Notes under the pieces: generated by a model
Databases searched by the model: none
The model's input: only the letters and a program-made list of their open reading frames with translations
What the model was told of the DNA's origin: nothing
Assembly: GCF_002874535.1 (NCBI RefSeq)
Contig: NZ_CP025025.1
Span: 3,715,353-3,779,352 of the forward strand
Reading direction: 5' to 3'
Source: Mesobacillus jeotgali
Lineage (GTDB): Bacteria; Bacillota; Bacilli; Bacillales; Cytobacillaceae
DNA: 64,000 nucleotides
Program-made: the position numbers and the translations under genes
Part shown: positions 1 through 7,913 of the stretch, piece by piece
How the letters are laid out: each line of letters opens with the position of its first letter
How positions within the stretch are numbered: position 1 is the first letter of the stretch

Positions 1-487
1 TGTAGCTAGCAGAAAGAAAATGAAAATCGCTCTCCCCGTAAAAAGCTATTTTTTTAAGTGTGTTGCCCTTGTCGGTACTTTTCACAAGGCCAAGCGGATT
101 TTTCAGGTCTGAGCCCTCTGCTGGATGGCCACTTGCAAAAAAGCCACCTTCAAAAGCCTGAAATCCCATGTAGTCATGGTTTTCGTCAGTCGTTTCCAGC
201 CATTGACCATCTTTGAATATCTTCAAACCATGGTGGGAGGCGACATATAAACCCTCATCATTTCCCGGGTAACCAATTCCGTGAATATGATCAATTTTTT
301 GCGGAGCAGCCTTTATGATAAAATCAGCCTCTGATACCTCCTCAGATTGCTTTTGCTCCTCATTCTCTGCATTATTTTCCTCAGAAGCAGGCTTTGCCTG
401 TTCCTGATTTTCTTCACCTGAACATCCAGTAAATACGAACATTCCAGCGGCCAGGGTTGTGACCAAAATGAATCTATTGTTAAACAT
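1..487 (-). CDS. Probable lipoprotein with beta-propeller-like domain, C-terminus cut by the window edge
   Basis: The ATG at 487 is preceded by a GGAGG ribosome site that lies in the end of the upstream gene at 489. The first residues are positively charged, then hydrophobic, and end in a lipobox-like FTGC, so the protein is probably lipid-anchored outside the membrane. A Glu/Asn/Gln-rich linker (about residues 25-55) follows, then a part with HIHGIGYPGNDEGLYVASHH, which resembles the start of BNR/sortilin-type propeller repeats. The frame stays open to base 1; about 162 codons are visible. One base separates it from the VTT gene, so the two are probably co-transcribed. Function unknown; the propeller assignment is a resemblance only. 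Confidence 0.7.
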   Translation of the reverse strand, partial: MFNNRFILVTTLAAGMFVFTGCSGEENQEQAKPASEENNAENEEQKQSEEVSEADFIIKAAPQKIDHIHGIGYPGNDEGLYVASHHGLKIFKDGQWLETTDENHDYMGFQAFEGGFFASGHPAEGSDLKNPLGLVKSTDKGNTLKKIAFYGESDFHFLSASY

Positions 488-488
488 A

Positions 489-1052
489 CTACTTCCTCCG
501 TTTTCTTCTTTTTTTCCAGTAATAGTAGCAAATTCCAGCCACTGCTGCAAAAATGGTAGCAGCAAGCTGATATTCAGTTTCCCAACCAAGTACAGTATGT
601 ACTGAATATGCCTCAATAAAGAGGGCCGGAATTTTCCCTATTGTACTTGATACAGTAAAAGTCCATGTCCCCATTGCGCTGTATGAAGCGGCCAGAGTGA
701 CGAGTCCGGATGGAGCGAACGGAAAAAGTCTTAGTAAAATCACCAGCATGAACGCCTCCATGCCATGTGTTTGCTTGAGCCTTTCCAGAACTTTAATCGT
801 TCTTGATGAATCGATATTGCCACCCAGCTTTTTAAGCCCTTTCCGATACAGAATAAAACTTATGACCGCCCCTAAAGCTTCGCCTATAATGGAGAGAAAA
901 AGTCCCCAGACAAATCCGAAATAAACGATGTTTGCCGCTGTCACAAAAGCACTCGGAATAATACCGGCTATTGCGATCACTATACTGACTGCAAGGCTAA
1001 TGATAATGGCAAACCAAACCGGCTGGCCAGATAGAGTTTCTAATAATGACAT
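489..1052 (-). CDS. TVP38/TMEM64 (VTT/SNARE-associated) family membrane protein
   Basis: An integral membrane protein of 187 residues with about five hydrophobic segments. It shows the VTT/DedA-like signature: a re-entrant region containing FGFVWGLFLSIIGEALGAVI, then the segment with LRLFPFAPSGLVTLAASYSA, which includes the family's conserved R-x-x-P-x-x-P-type loop. The basic tail KKRRKRRK should stay in the cytoplasm. The ATG follows a TGGAGG ribosome site. VTT proteins are linked to lipid scrambling and membrane homeostasis, but this member's substrate is unknown. The adjacent lipoprotein gene starts one base after its stop, suggesting an operon. Confidence 0.85.
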   Translation of the reverse strand: MSLLETLSGQPVWFAIIISLAVSIVIAIAGIIPSAFVTAANIVYFGFVWGLFLSIIGEALGAVISFILYRKGLKKLGGNIDSSRTIKVLERLKQTHGMEAFMLVILLRLFPFAPSGLVTLAASYSAMGTWTFTVSSTIGKIPALFIEAYSVHTVLGWETEYQLAATIFAAVAGICYYYWKKRRKRRK

Positions 1053-1157
1053 ATGCCAGCCTCCAGTTAAATTTCAAAACTTTGTCACTGCTTCTGCTTA
1101 GTTTTTGCAAACTGTCCCGGTAAAATTTATGTATACCTGAAAGGAGCTGACCAAGAC

Positions 1158-1412
1158 ATGAAAAAACTTACGTTAAGTTTATTAGGCGCAGCATTGATAT
1201 TTGGAGCAAGTACTGCTGCCTTTGCAGAGGAAGGGACAGAAGGTAAAGGTACTTTTAATTTTGGCCAAATGAAGCCGTTAATTGAAAATATGCACCCAGG
1301 CTTGTCCGATGAAGAAGTCAAGCAAATGTACAATGACTGCCATGGTACAAACGGGGCCATGCCGAGCAAAAACTTTAATATGATGGATAGCGGCCATATG
1401 AATAGCCTGTAA
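1158..1412 (+). CDS. Small secreted protein of unknown function
   Basis: An 84-residue protein with a clear signal peptide (MKKLTLSLLGAALIFGASTA, probable cleavage after AFA). The mature part is about 60 residues and contains MHPGLSDEEVKQMYNDCHG, a Cys-His motif, then a Met/Asn-rich tail (NMMDSGHMNSL). Similar small exported proteins with a single Cys-His motif and Met-rich ends occur in other Bacillus genomes. Met and His richness could suggest metal binding, but that is inference. An AAAGGAG ribosome site precedes the ATG and a strong terminator follows at 1448, so it is a single-gene transcript. Confidence 0.75.
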   Translation: MKKLTLSLLGAALIFGASTAAFAEEGTEGKGTFNFGQMKPLIENMHPGLSDEEVKQMYNDCHGTNGAMPSKNFNMMDSGHMNSL

Positions 1413-1447
1413 TTACAACTCCAGCATTTCATTCGACTAGCAAGAAG

Positions 1448-1475
1448 GGTTCTGGATAAAATCCAGAACCTTTTT
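1448..1475 (+). terminator. Intrinsic terminator after the small secreted protein gene
   Basis: Perfect 10-bp stem GGTTCTGGAT / ATCCAGAACC with an AAA loop, followed by five T residues. Confidence 0.9.
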
Positions 1476-1540
1476 CTATGTACTGAATCTATTTTAACTT
1501 AAGATGTTGCAGAAAACATAAAGAAAAAGAATTGCGGAAC

Positions 1541-1658
1541 AAAAAGCGCAAGCGCCTCGTTCAGCCCCGACAAGCGCTGGAGGGACGACCGGTGAAGTCG
1601 TTCTTTGACTTCATTGGGCGGACCGAAGCGACTCGAGGGGCTAGGCGCTGGAGCTGGA
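1541..1658 (+). repeat. GC-rich palindromic intergenic element, full copy (about 118 bp)
   Basis: Begins AAAAGCGCAAGCGCCTCG and ends GGCGCTGGAGCTGGA. The ends are complementary (AGCGCCT with AGGCGCT; AGCCCC with GGGGCT), and the middle holds a GAAGTC / GACTTC hairpin with loop GTTCTTT. Further copies or fragments lie at 17317, 42839, 51574 and 54335. It carries no plausible gene. This copy lies downstream of the small secreted protein gene and of the terminator of the pheromone precursor transcribed from the other side. Confidence 0.85.
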
Positions 1659-1715
1659 TTAAGAAAACCCATATAACTAACCACAACGAAATCATCTTAT
1701 AATTTATATACACAA

Positions 1716-1749
1716 TAAAAAACAACCTAACCAAATCGGTCCAGGCTGT
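1716..1749 (-). terminator. Probable terminator of the receptor-pheromone operon
   Basis: On the minus strand an interrupted stem (ACA-CCT-ACC pairing with GGT-AGG-TGT around GATTT) is followed by a run of six T. It lies just after the pheromone precursor. Confidence 0.6.
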
Positions 1750-1762
1750 CTCAAAAGTTTCC

Positions 1763-2056
1763 TTAAACTAATACTTTATTATGTTCATGCTGGGATGGCA
1801 AGTCAGCTATGATTGTGCCATCTTGTGAGTGCTGGGACGGCAGATCGGCTATGATTGTGCCATCTTGTGAGTGCTGGGACGGCAGATCGGCTATGATTGT
1901 GCCATTCTGCGAGTGCTGGGATGGCAGGTCGGCTATGGTTGTGCCGTTCTGCGAATGCTGGGATGGCAGGTCGCCCAGGTTCTTATCAAAGGAATTCCAG
2001 CACAACACACCTGCAACAAAAGCTGCTATAAGTGGCAAGATTAATATTCTTTTCAT
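1763..2056 (-). CDS. Exported multi-copy quorum-sensing pheromone precursor (PapR-like)
   Basis: A 97-residue protein; the ATG at 2056 sits 7 bases after a GGAGG site. It has an N-terminal export signal (MKRILILPLIAAFVAGVLCW), a short spacer, then five copies of DLPSQH at an exact 14-residue period (residues 29-90), separated by SQNGT/SQDGT linkers, and ends in EHNKVLV. Four of the five copies are preceded by Ala (ADLPSQH); the first by Gly. PapR, the partner of PlcR in the Bacillus cereus group, is a short exported precursor whose active peptide is ADLPFEF. The adjacent gene, 27 bases upstream, encodes a PlcR-like receptor. I infer that each repeat yields a signalling peptide. Its processing and exact length are unknown. 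Confidence 0.8.
   Translation of the reverse strand: MKRILILPLIAAFVAGVLCWNSFDKNLGDLPSQHSQNGTTIADLPSQHSQNGTIIADLPSQHSQDGTIIADLPSQHSQDGTIIADLPSQHEHNKVLV
1787..1972 (-). repeat. Tandem 42-bp coding repeats in the pheromone gene
   Basis: Five units of 42 bp (the last shorter) encode DLPSQH plus linker. Neighbouring units are almost identical in DNA, differing at a few mostly synonymous or N/D positions. This suggests recent expansion by slippage or unequal recombination. Confidence 0.9.
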
Positions 2057-2083
2057 TTTATACCTCCTACCTGGGTAAAACAA

Positions 2084-2971
2084 TCAGCAATACTTCAATA
2101 ATTTTTCCATTTCATCCATTACTAAACTAGCAAACTTCTCATTCTTCTGCAGCTTGAAAATCGTGACTGCTTTTTCAAGATATTCCTTACCTTTGTTTTC
2201 TTTACCCAATTTAATGTAATTCATGCCTGTTTGGTAACAAAGTTCTCCAAATAAATACATGTTTTCTTCATATATACAATTGTCGATCCCTTTGCTGGAA
2301 TAGATGAGGGATTCTTCATATCTCTCAAGCTTTGACAGTGCCTGGGCAAGACCATAGAGAATCCTTAGCCAGATTCTTGAATCCTGAACTTGTGGAAGCT
2401 CTGTCAATTGGTTCAGGGCTTTTTGAAAAAGCTCGACAGCATTATCCAGGTTCCCGCTATCCTTTTCAATGATCGCCATGCTGGTCAGAATCTCAATTTC
2501 ACGCTCTGTCATTGCATTCGGTTCCTGATGGGTCATGCCCAATGCCTGGCCTAGTAAGCCAAGGGATTTCTGTCTATCTCCCTCAAGGTAATAGCTGCAT
2601 ATTCCCTGGTGCCATACCAAGAATTGATTGAATGATGTATGTTTGAACAGCGGATTATCCTGTTCCTTCTGGATGATCTCATTGATTGCGGCATAGTCCC
2701 GCTCTCTTTTATACTTTTTTATTATCTCCGTAACCGCGATTGCGTAATTGTAAGTTTCAGTAGAAGCGATATCGAAAAAATGATTGAGCTCTACTTCAAG
2801 CTTTGAAGCGATTTTCGATAATTGATCGATTGTTGGATATTTCTCTTCTTTTTCAAATCGAATGATATCCTCTTCAGAACAGATTCCTTCAGCCAATTGC
2901 GGCTCAGTCAAACCTTTAAAAACCCTAGAAGACCTAAGAATTTTCCCGAAGTTATATCCAACCAGGCTCAT
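2084..2971 (-). CDS. PlcR-like RRNPP transcriptional regulator (HTH plus TPR peptide receptor)
   Basis: A 295-residue cytoplasmic regulator. Residues 8-67 form an XRE-type helix-turn-helix (FKGLTEPQLAEGICSEEDI, then RFEKEEKYPTIDQLSKIASK). The remainder is alpha-helical TPR-like repeats, with clear segments at NAVELFQKALNQL, RYEESLIYSSKGI and GKEYLEKAVTIF. Length and remembered motifs match PlcR (about 285 residues), including RYEESL and the HTH pattern GLT..QLAE.IC. In the family, an imported peptide binds the TPR groove and alters DNA binding. The likely ligand gene lies 27 bases downstream in the same orientation. No TATGNAN4TNCATA PlcR box was recognised nearby, so its targets and DNA site are unknown. 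Confidence 0.85.
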   Translation of the reverse strand: MSLVGYNFGKILRSSRVFKGLTEPQLAEGICSEEDIIRFEKEEKYPTIDQLSKIASKLEVELNHFFDIASTETYNYAIAVTEIIKKYKRERDYAAINEIIQKEQDNPLFKHTSFNQFLVWHQGICSYYLEGDRQKSLGLLGQALGMTHQEPNAMTEREIEILTSMAIIEKDSGNLDNAVELFQKALNQLTELPQVQDSRIWLRILYGLAQALSKLERYEESLIYSSKGIDNCIYEENMYLFGELCYQTGMNYIKLGKENKGKEYLEKAVTIFKLQKNEKFASLVMDEMEKLLKYC

Positions 2972-3082
2972 CCCCTACACCCCATTTAATATTAATTACA
3001 TTTATATTATCACAATGTTTATAACTTTTAAAAATCGGAAGAGAGTACCCGAATCCAAAATTTCTATTTCCCAATCCAGTGT

Positions 3083-3241
3083 TTATTTTAAATATGTAAA
3101 ATAAGGCAGAATTAACACAGCAAAGGAAAGAAGGCCAACTACAATCGCTCCTGCCCTGTTTTTTTGCTTCCATATGGTGACTGCGAAGGCGAGGGAGTAC
3201 AAAAATACCAAAAGCACCCCTCCCCAAATCCAAAAGATCAT
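3083..3241 (-). CDS. Small two-helix membrane protein at the end of the germinant receptor operon (D-subunit type)
   Basis: A 52-residue protein whose ATG lies one base after the gerC stop, with a GAGG site inside the end of gerC. Two hydrophobic helices (GGVLLVFLYSLAFAVTIW and AIVVGLLSFAVLILPYF) flank a short basic loop (KQKNRAG). Small two-helix proteins encoded beside germinant receptor operons are known and can modulate germination. That role here is inferred from position and topology. The stop codon lies in an 8-bp inverted repeat (3083-3104), which might contribute to transcript ending. Confidence 0.7.
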   Translation of the reverse strand: MIFWIWGGVLLVFLYSLAFAVTIWKQKNRAGAIVVGLLSFAVLILPYFTYLK

Positions 3242-3242
3242 C

Positions 3243-4496
3243 TCAATCCCTCACTTCTTCAAGCTGAGGAAGCTTAGTCTGCCGGCCAAACTCGCCAAAT
3301 CGGATATCGACATTCACATTGATTTCAGCATCGGGATAGGATTTCATCCAGTCGAAATCCCTGAATTCCTGTAGTGTCCAAAACCACTTCCTTATCGGAA
3401 CAGATAAATGGAAAGTATCACCTTTGAGTTCTTCCTGAGTATATTTAATGTATTGTGTTAGATGTTCTTCCATTGTTTTTTTCATCGACTTCTTCAATTC
3501 ATCTACTTTTTCTTTGTTTTTGGCATAATTGACCATACTCGGATCACTGAGTATTTCAATATAAACTGGAACCCTTATATCAACAATCGCTTTACCGTTT
3601 CGCTGCTTGAAGTCATATCTGTTCTTTCTTTGTTTGATGACTCTTGCAGAGATCCGATACCGCTCATCAAATGGATCCTTGAATGTGGTCATAAAGTCTG
3701 CTACTTCCCATGTGTTGTCCAGTAAGGATGATATTCGTGTTTCTTCTCCTGTGATTTTGCCAATCATTATTCCTTCTTTAAAAACAGCAGATCCACTGAA
3801 TTGTGTGTCATTCGTTTTTCCGCCAAATCGGACTTCCCCCGCCATGAAATCATCATCAGAAGCGATGTCTTTATCTTTTTCCTTTTCAGTTGAAGCATAA
3901 ATTCCCAGGAATAAATCTGCGTCACTTTCTGCCACCTGGAAAAAACCATTTAAATCGGTGTTAGGAATCATTCCTGTCTCTTCACCCCTGCTGATCATGA
4001 ACTCAAAAAATTTATGAGGCCTGGTCTCAAGAAATGGGTTATTGTTTAATATGAATTTTTCGGCTCTTTCTTTTGTTATGACCAATTCCGTGGTCCTTTT
4101 GATTTCCCTGTCTTTCGTTGCAGAGTAGATCACTCTGATAAAATCAGGTTTCCTGGCTAACTCCTCCGATACAATGATGACATTTAACAAGTCATAAGAG
4201 ATTTCCTTTGAGATGACTGTATTCGCTGTATTCCGCGAACTGATGAAATCATCGGCCACTAGCGAAATGATTTCCTCCGGAGATTCAGTTGACCCGCCTC
4301 CCGATTGCTGCGAACCCACCTCAGGATTGGCGACTAAGTACGTCACCTTTATTTTTCCTTCTTTCTCATGTGTATCAAGACCAATACCAATCACATAAGC
4401 TTTTTGGTCAAGTTCCTTCTTATCCCAACAGCCTGTCAAAGAAAGGATGATGAAGGTCATAATAGAGATTTTAGTTAGTTTCTTGAACTGTCCCAT
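3243..4496 (-). CDS. Ger(x)C family spore germination lipoprotein
   Basis: The C subunit of a GerA-type germinant receptor, 417 residues, lipid-anchored on the outer face of the spore inner membrane. The signal peptide ends in the lipobox LTGC (residues 20-23), followed by WDKKELDQKAYVIGIGLD, which is typical of the family's N-terminal domain. The C-terminal Ger(x)C domain extends to residue 417. Its start overlaps the end of gerB by 26 bases, so the two are translationally coupled. The specific germinant cannot be read from sequence. The best-supported name is a GerK-like C subunit. Confidence 0.9.
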   Translation of the reverse strand: MGQFKKLTKISIMTFIILSLTGCWDKKELDQKAYVIGIGLDTHEKEGKIKVTYLVANPEVGSQQSGGGSTESPEEIISLVADDFISSRNTANTVISKEISYDLLNVIIVSEELARKPDFIRVIYSATKDREIKRTTELVITKERAEKFILNNNPFLETRPHKFFEFMISRGEETGMIPNTDLNGFFQVAESDADLFLGIYASTEKEKDKDIASDDDFMAGEVRFGGKTNDTQFSGSAVFKEGIMIGKITGEETRISSLLDNTWEVADFMTTFKDPFDERYRISARVIKQRKNRYDFKQRNGKAIVDIRVPVYIEILSDPSMVNYAKNKEKVDELKKSMKKTMEEHLTQYIKYTQEELKGDTFHLSVPIRKWFWTLQEFRDFDWMKSYPDAEINVNVDIRFGEFGRQTKLPQLEEVRD

Positions 4497-5580
4497 TTTT
4501 AAAATCTCCCCGTATCTTCGCGATTAGCCACATTAGCGGCGGCAGGAATAAAAATACCGGACTGATCAGCATCAATAGGTTTTGCCTCATATTAAAAAGT
4601 ACGATTGATGGGCTGTCTGGTGCAATACCAATTAAAATGATCAGTGTCGTTATTAACGGTATCAGATATTCAAATTCATTAATTTTCAGGATTCCTGCCA
4701 GAAGTACCGCACTGATATACAAATAAAAAGAAAACCTTATAAAAGTAGCCACCAGCCAAAATGGGAAGAATAAGGTTTCTACATTTTGCAGGAAGCCAAT
4801 CTGGATATACCTGATTGTTTCATGGAAAGGGTAACTTAGCATCTCGGCCGTTGTGTAATCAAAAATCATCACAAATGTGACCATTGCCAGACTGATTTCC
4901 AGTGTGACCAAAACCAAACCCAACAGCGTGCCTTTTTTAAAATCCTTGAAAGATGTTACCAGCGGAGCAATCAACCCAATAAAAAATAAATCCGAAAAGA
5001 TTGATACATTTTTGGCAGAGGCCTTAAGAATCTCCATACTGCCTTCGCCCAAAATCGGAAAAATATAATCAAAGTGGCCAGCATTAAGACTGACTAGTAT
5101 CGCTATGAACAAAGTGATCTTTAAATATGGCAGCAAAACCCAAGCCACAGTTCCAATCTGCTCAATTCCCCTCTTGGCTCCATAGGCGCAGACCAGCATC
5201 AACATGACATAAATGATACTAGGAGGAGTTTTGGTAAAGTACATGGTTCCGATTATATCAACGTATATTCCTGTATCAGCGATAATGGAAGCAACTCCTG
5301 CCACCAGGAGAAGAATTGATATGATTGTCCCGAAAAATCTTCCAAATATATGGATGATGACCTCATGCAAATCCTTGCCTTTATGAGCTGAAAAAACTTT
5401 AATCAACAGAATAACCGGAATAAACGCCATCAATCCCATCAGCAATACGACTATCCATCCGGCGTTTCTTGCATTTTCAAATATAATTGTGGGAGTATCG
5501 TCACTAAGCTTGGTGCCAATTGCTAAGGAAATGATTGCAACATATTCTTTTATCCCAATTTTCCCCTCGTTTTGTTTCAT
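4471..5580 (-). CDS. GerB-type spore germination transporter-like subunit
   Basis: The B subunit of a GerA-type receptor: 369 residues, about ten transmembrane helices, related to amino acid/polyamine permeases (GerAB/ArcD/ProY). The N-terminus shows KIGIKEYVAIISLAIGTKLS and the first helix carries the family's unwound segment. In B. subtilis receptors, GerAB-type subunits bind amino acid germinants directly. The ATG follows a GGGG site 3 bases after the gerA stop. It belongs to a four-gene operon transcribed A-B-C-small D. Confidence 0.92.
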   Translation of the reverse strand: MKQNEGKIGIKEYVAIISLAIGTKLSDDTPTIIFENARNAGWIVVLLMGLMAFIPVILLIKVFSAHKGKDLHEVIIHIFGRFFGTIISILLLVAGVASIIADTGIYVDIIGTMYFTKTPPSIIYVMLMLVCAYGAKRGIEQIGTVAWVLLPYLKITLFIAILVSLNAGHFDYIFPILGEGSMEILKASAKNVSIFSDLFFIGLIAPLVTSFKDFKKGTLLGLVLVTLEISLAMVTFVMIFDYTTAEMLSYPFHETIRYIQIGFLQNVETLFFPFWLVATFIRFSFYLYISAVLLAGILKINEFEYLIPLITTLIILIGIAPDSPSIVLFNMRQNLLMLISPVFLFLPPLMWLIAKIRGDFKNGTVQETN

Positions 5581-5583
5581 TGC

Positions 5584-7128
5584 TTATGCCCCATCGCTTT
5601 TTTTTTGTAAATCAGAGGTTTTCAAAAATCCAGGCCGGAGTTTTTCATTTTTCACAAGCCGCCGAAAAATAGTATCCTTGGACGATTTATAACTTGGAGA
5701 CAGCGGTGCTAAGTATGGAACACCAAAAGATTTGAGTGACACCAAATAAAAAATACCAGCAGCAAAAAATGCTGTCATCCCATAGATCCCAAATAATGCT
5801 GCACTCATGATAAAAGCAAAACGGATGAGCCTAACAGCGAAGTTTAGGCTTAAATCCGCAACAGCAAAGGAACTCAGACCGCCTAGTGCCACCACAATGA
5901 TGACAATTGGAGAAATGATATTCGCCTCAACGGCAGCCTGTCCAAGAATCAGCGCCCCTACGATGCCGATCGTCGGACCGATCGGACTGGGCACACGCAG
6001 TCCCGCTTCCCGAATCAGCTCAAAAGCAGCTTCCATTATCAAAATTTCAATTACTGCAGGGAAGGGCACTTTCTCACGGGAAGAGGCAATCGCCAGCAGT
6101 AAGTCCGGTGGAATCATTTCGGCATGAAAGGTAGTTATTGCAATATAGATGGCCGAAGTGAAAAGCGTAATGAAAAGTGCAACCATTCTTAAGGCTCTAG
6201 TAAAATTCCCATAATGGATTCTCAAGTAGTGATCTTCCGGACTATGGAAAAATGACCAGAATGTTGCCGGCAGGACCATGCTGTCAGGTGAGTTATCCAT
6301 AAGCAAAGCAATATAACCATCTTCAAGGAAAGAGGCTGCCCGATCAGGTCGTTCCGTTGTCAATACGCTCGGGAACAGGGAGTAATTCCGCTCCTCTATG
6401 TATTCCTCCAGCAACGAAAGGTTCTGAAGGGCATTAACCTCAAGACTGCCCAATCGCTCCTTGATATTGTCCACCAGCTTCTCATTGGCAAGGCCGCGAA
6501 TATAAAGAATGTACACATCATTATGCGAGCGCTGCGATACTTCGATCACTTCGACAATCAGGTTCTCATTCTTTATTTTCTTTCTTAGCAGTGAGATATT
6601 TGCCACTACTTTTTCATTGAAAGCCTCTTTCGGTCCTTTGATTAAAATTTCACTTTCGGGTTTTTCAATTGCCCTGCTCTGGAAATCCGGACAATCAAGA
6701 ATATATCCTTTTGCTTCACCATCCAATATCAGCAGGGCATTCCCTTTATTCACATCCTTGACAGCATCCTTGAAAATCTCAATTTCATGGACCATCTGGA
6801 TGGAAACAACATCCTTAACCTTTTTATTTGCCGAGGTATTTTCCGTTAAAGGCTTGAGGATGTTTTCTTCTATACTCTTAACATCTGATATTGTGCTGAT
6901 GAATATAAGGGCTGCATTTTTACCGAAGCCCTCCAGATGCAATTCCCGCAATTTTACGTCCTTGTTGTCAGGAATGCTATAGAGCTTTTTGATCACAGAC
7001 AAATTGTCTTCAAGATTTCGTGAAAACTTCCGATCCTTCAGGTCATCCTGCTCCCCTGTCAGCTTTTCTGCCGAGGGAGCAGGTTGTTTTTGCTGTTTGT
7101 TGAGCAGCCTGAGCATTTCCTTTAACAA
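5584..7128 (-). CDS. GerA-type spore germination receptor subunit
   Basis: The A subunit of the germinant receptor, 514 residues. A cytoplasmic N-terminal domain (about residues 30-280) carries segments typical of GerAA, for example VYILYIRGLANEKLVDNIKE and LFPSVLTTERPDRAASFLED. A membrane domain follows, with VEILIMEAAFELIREAGLRV and IGPTIGIVGALILGQAAVEA. GerAA subunits of B. subtilis have been reported to form ion channels in spores. The start is a TTG at 7128 about 10 bases after GGGAG; the first in-frame ATG is at codon 5 and sits directly on its own purine tract. It is the first gene of the operon, and in such operons the promoter is normally read by sigma-G. Confidence 0.93.
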   Translation of the reverse strand: MLKEMLRLLNKQQKQPAPSAEKLTGEQDDLKDRKFSRNLEDNLSVIKKLYSIPDNKDVKLRELHLEGFGKNAALIFISTISDVKSIEENILKPLTENTSANKKVKDVVSIQMVHEIEIFKDAVKDVNKGNALLILDGEAKGYILDCPDFQSRAIEKPESEILIKGPKEAFNEKVVANISLLRKKIKNENLIVEVIEVSQRSHNDVYILYIRGLANEKLVDNIKERLGSLEVNALQNLSLLEEYIEERNYSLFPSVLTTERPDRAASFLEDGYIALLMDNSPDSMVLPATFWSFFHSPEDHYLRIHYGNFTRALRMVALFITLFTSAIYIAITTFHAEMIPPDLLLAIASSREKVPFPAVIEILIMEAAFELIREAGLRVPSPIGPTIGIVGALILGQAAVEANIISPIVIIVVALGGLSSFAVADLSLNFAVRLIRFAFIMSAALFGIYGMTAFFAAGIFYLVSLKSFGVPYLAPLSPSYKSSKDTIFRRLVKNEKLRPGFLKTSDLQKKSDGA

Positions 7129-7205
7129 ATTGCATCTACTCCCTGCCAGTTGCTTTTCCTTTTCTTAACTTTTACTAAGCTGCTATGTTTTATGAGTTTT
7201 GGTCA

Positions 7206-7234
7206 TATAAAAAGCTCAGGAAATATCCTGAGCT
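7206..7234 (-). terminator. Terminator after the DedA gene
   Basis: Minus-strand stem AGCTCAGGA / TCCTGAGCT followed by TTTTTATATG, just after the DedA stop at 7251. Confidence 0.85.
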
Positions 7235-7250
7235 ACATATCCTGAGTTTT

Positions 7251-7841
7251 TTATATGTTCTTTTGTTTTCGTGCTGCCAGTATGTAGATTGCACCTCCCC
7301 CAAACGCAATGATGCTGATTGGGATGATGAACGGCTTGGCAATGTCCTTGATTTCTGACCAATTTTCTCCGAGCACGATGCCTAGATAAAGGAAAAACAC
7401 TGTCCAGGGAATCATTGCGGCGATGGTATATAGCGTGAACTTAATGGCTGACATGCCCGCAATTCCCGCAGGTATCGAAATTGCATGCCTGACCACTGGA
7501 ATGAACCTTGCCGAGAAAATGACCCCTGAACCATATTGGTTGAACCATTTTTCCGATACTTCCAGATGGTGCTTGTTGATCAATAAGTACTTCCCGTATT
7601 TCTCCAGCATCGGTCGGCCGCCAAAATAGCCAAGCCAATAGAGGAACAGCTGCGCAATTGTCCCGCCGATCGTCCCAGCAACAACCGCACCGGTAAAACC
7701 GATGGTCCCCTCTGAAATCATATACCCGCCATAGCCAAGGACAATTTCACTCGGGATGACCTCAAGCATCAATCCAATAGCAATTCCAATATAACCAAGG
7801 CCCGACAGCCAGTCCAAAACAGCCATGATAAATTCTTGCAT
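7251..7841 (-). CDS. DedA family membrane protein
   Basis: A protein of 196 residues from the ATG at 7841, which follows GGAGTG by 6 bases; the longer upstream frame lacks a good site. DedA/VTT hallmarks are visible: EVIPSEIVLGYGGYMI, a Gly-rich re-entrant GAVVAGTIGGTIAQLFLYWL, and FSARFIPVVRHAISIPAGIA with the conserved R-x-x-P. DedA proteins are implicated in undecaprenyl-phosphate or phospholipid recycling and envelope homeostasis. A second DedA-type gene occurs at 41655. Monocistronic, ended by the hairpin at 7206. Confidence 0.88.
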   Translation of the reverse strand: MQEFIMAVLDWLSGLGYIGIAIGLMLEVIPSEIVLGYGGYMISEGTIGFTGAVVAGTIGGTIAQLFLYWLGYFGGRPMLEKYGKYLLINKHHLEVSEKWFNQYGSGVIFSARFIPVVRHAISIPAGIAGMSAIKFTLYTIAAMIPWTVFFLYLGIVLGENWSEIKDIAKPFIIPISIIAFGGGAIYILAARKQKNI

Positions 7842-7913
7842 GTGCACCACTCCAATTCCTTTCACTCTTAAAAATATATTTATGAATGTCCAAGTTTATC
7901 TCTCTTTAGACAA

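Noticed and set aside
41-60. Possible frameshift in the left-edge lipoprotein at the A/T homopolymer
   Set aside because: Counting gives seven T on the plus strand, which keeps the minus-strand frame open through IAFYGES; the gene is only cut by the window edge.
1809-2078. Plus-strand frame of 89 codons with MIVPSCECWDGRSA repeats opposite the pheromone gene
   Set aside because: A shadow of the 42-bp repeats; no ribosome site, while the minus-strand frame has a good site, an export signal and a matching receptor.
2972-3110. PlcR-box search upstream of the receptor gene
   Set aside because: No TATGNAN4TNCATA-like palindrome; the only clear dyad (3083-3104) overlaps the end of the small germination gene and does not match.
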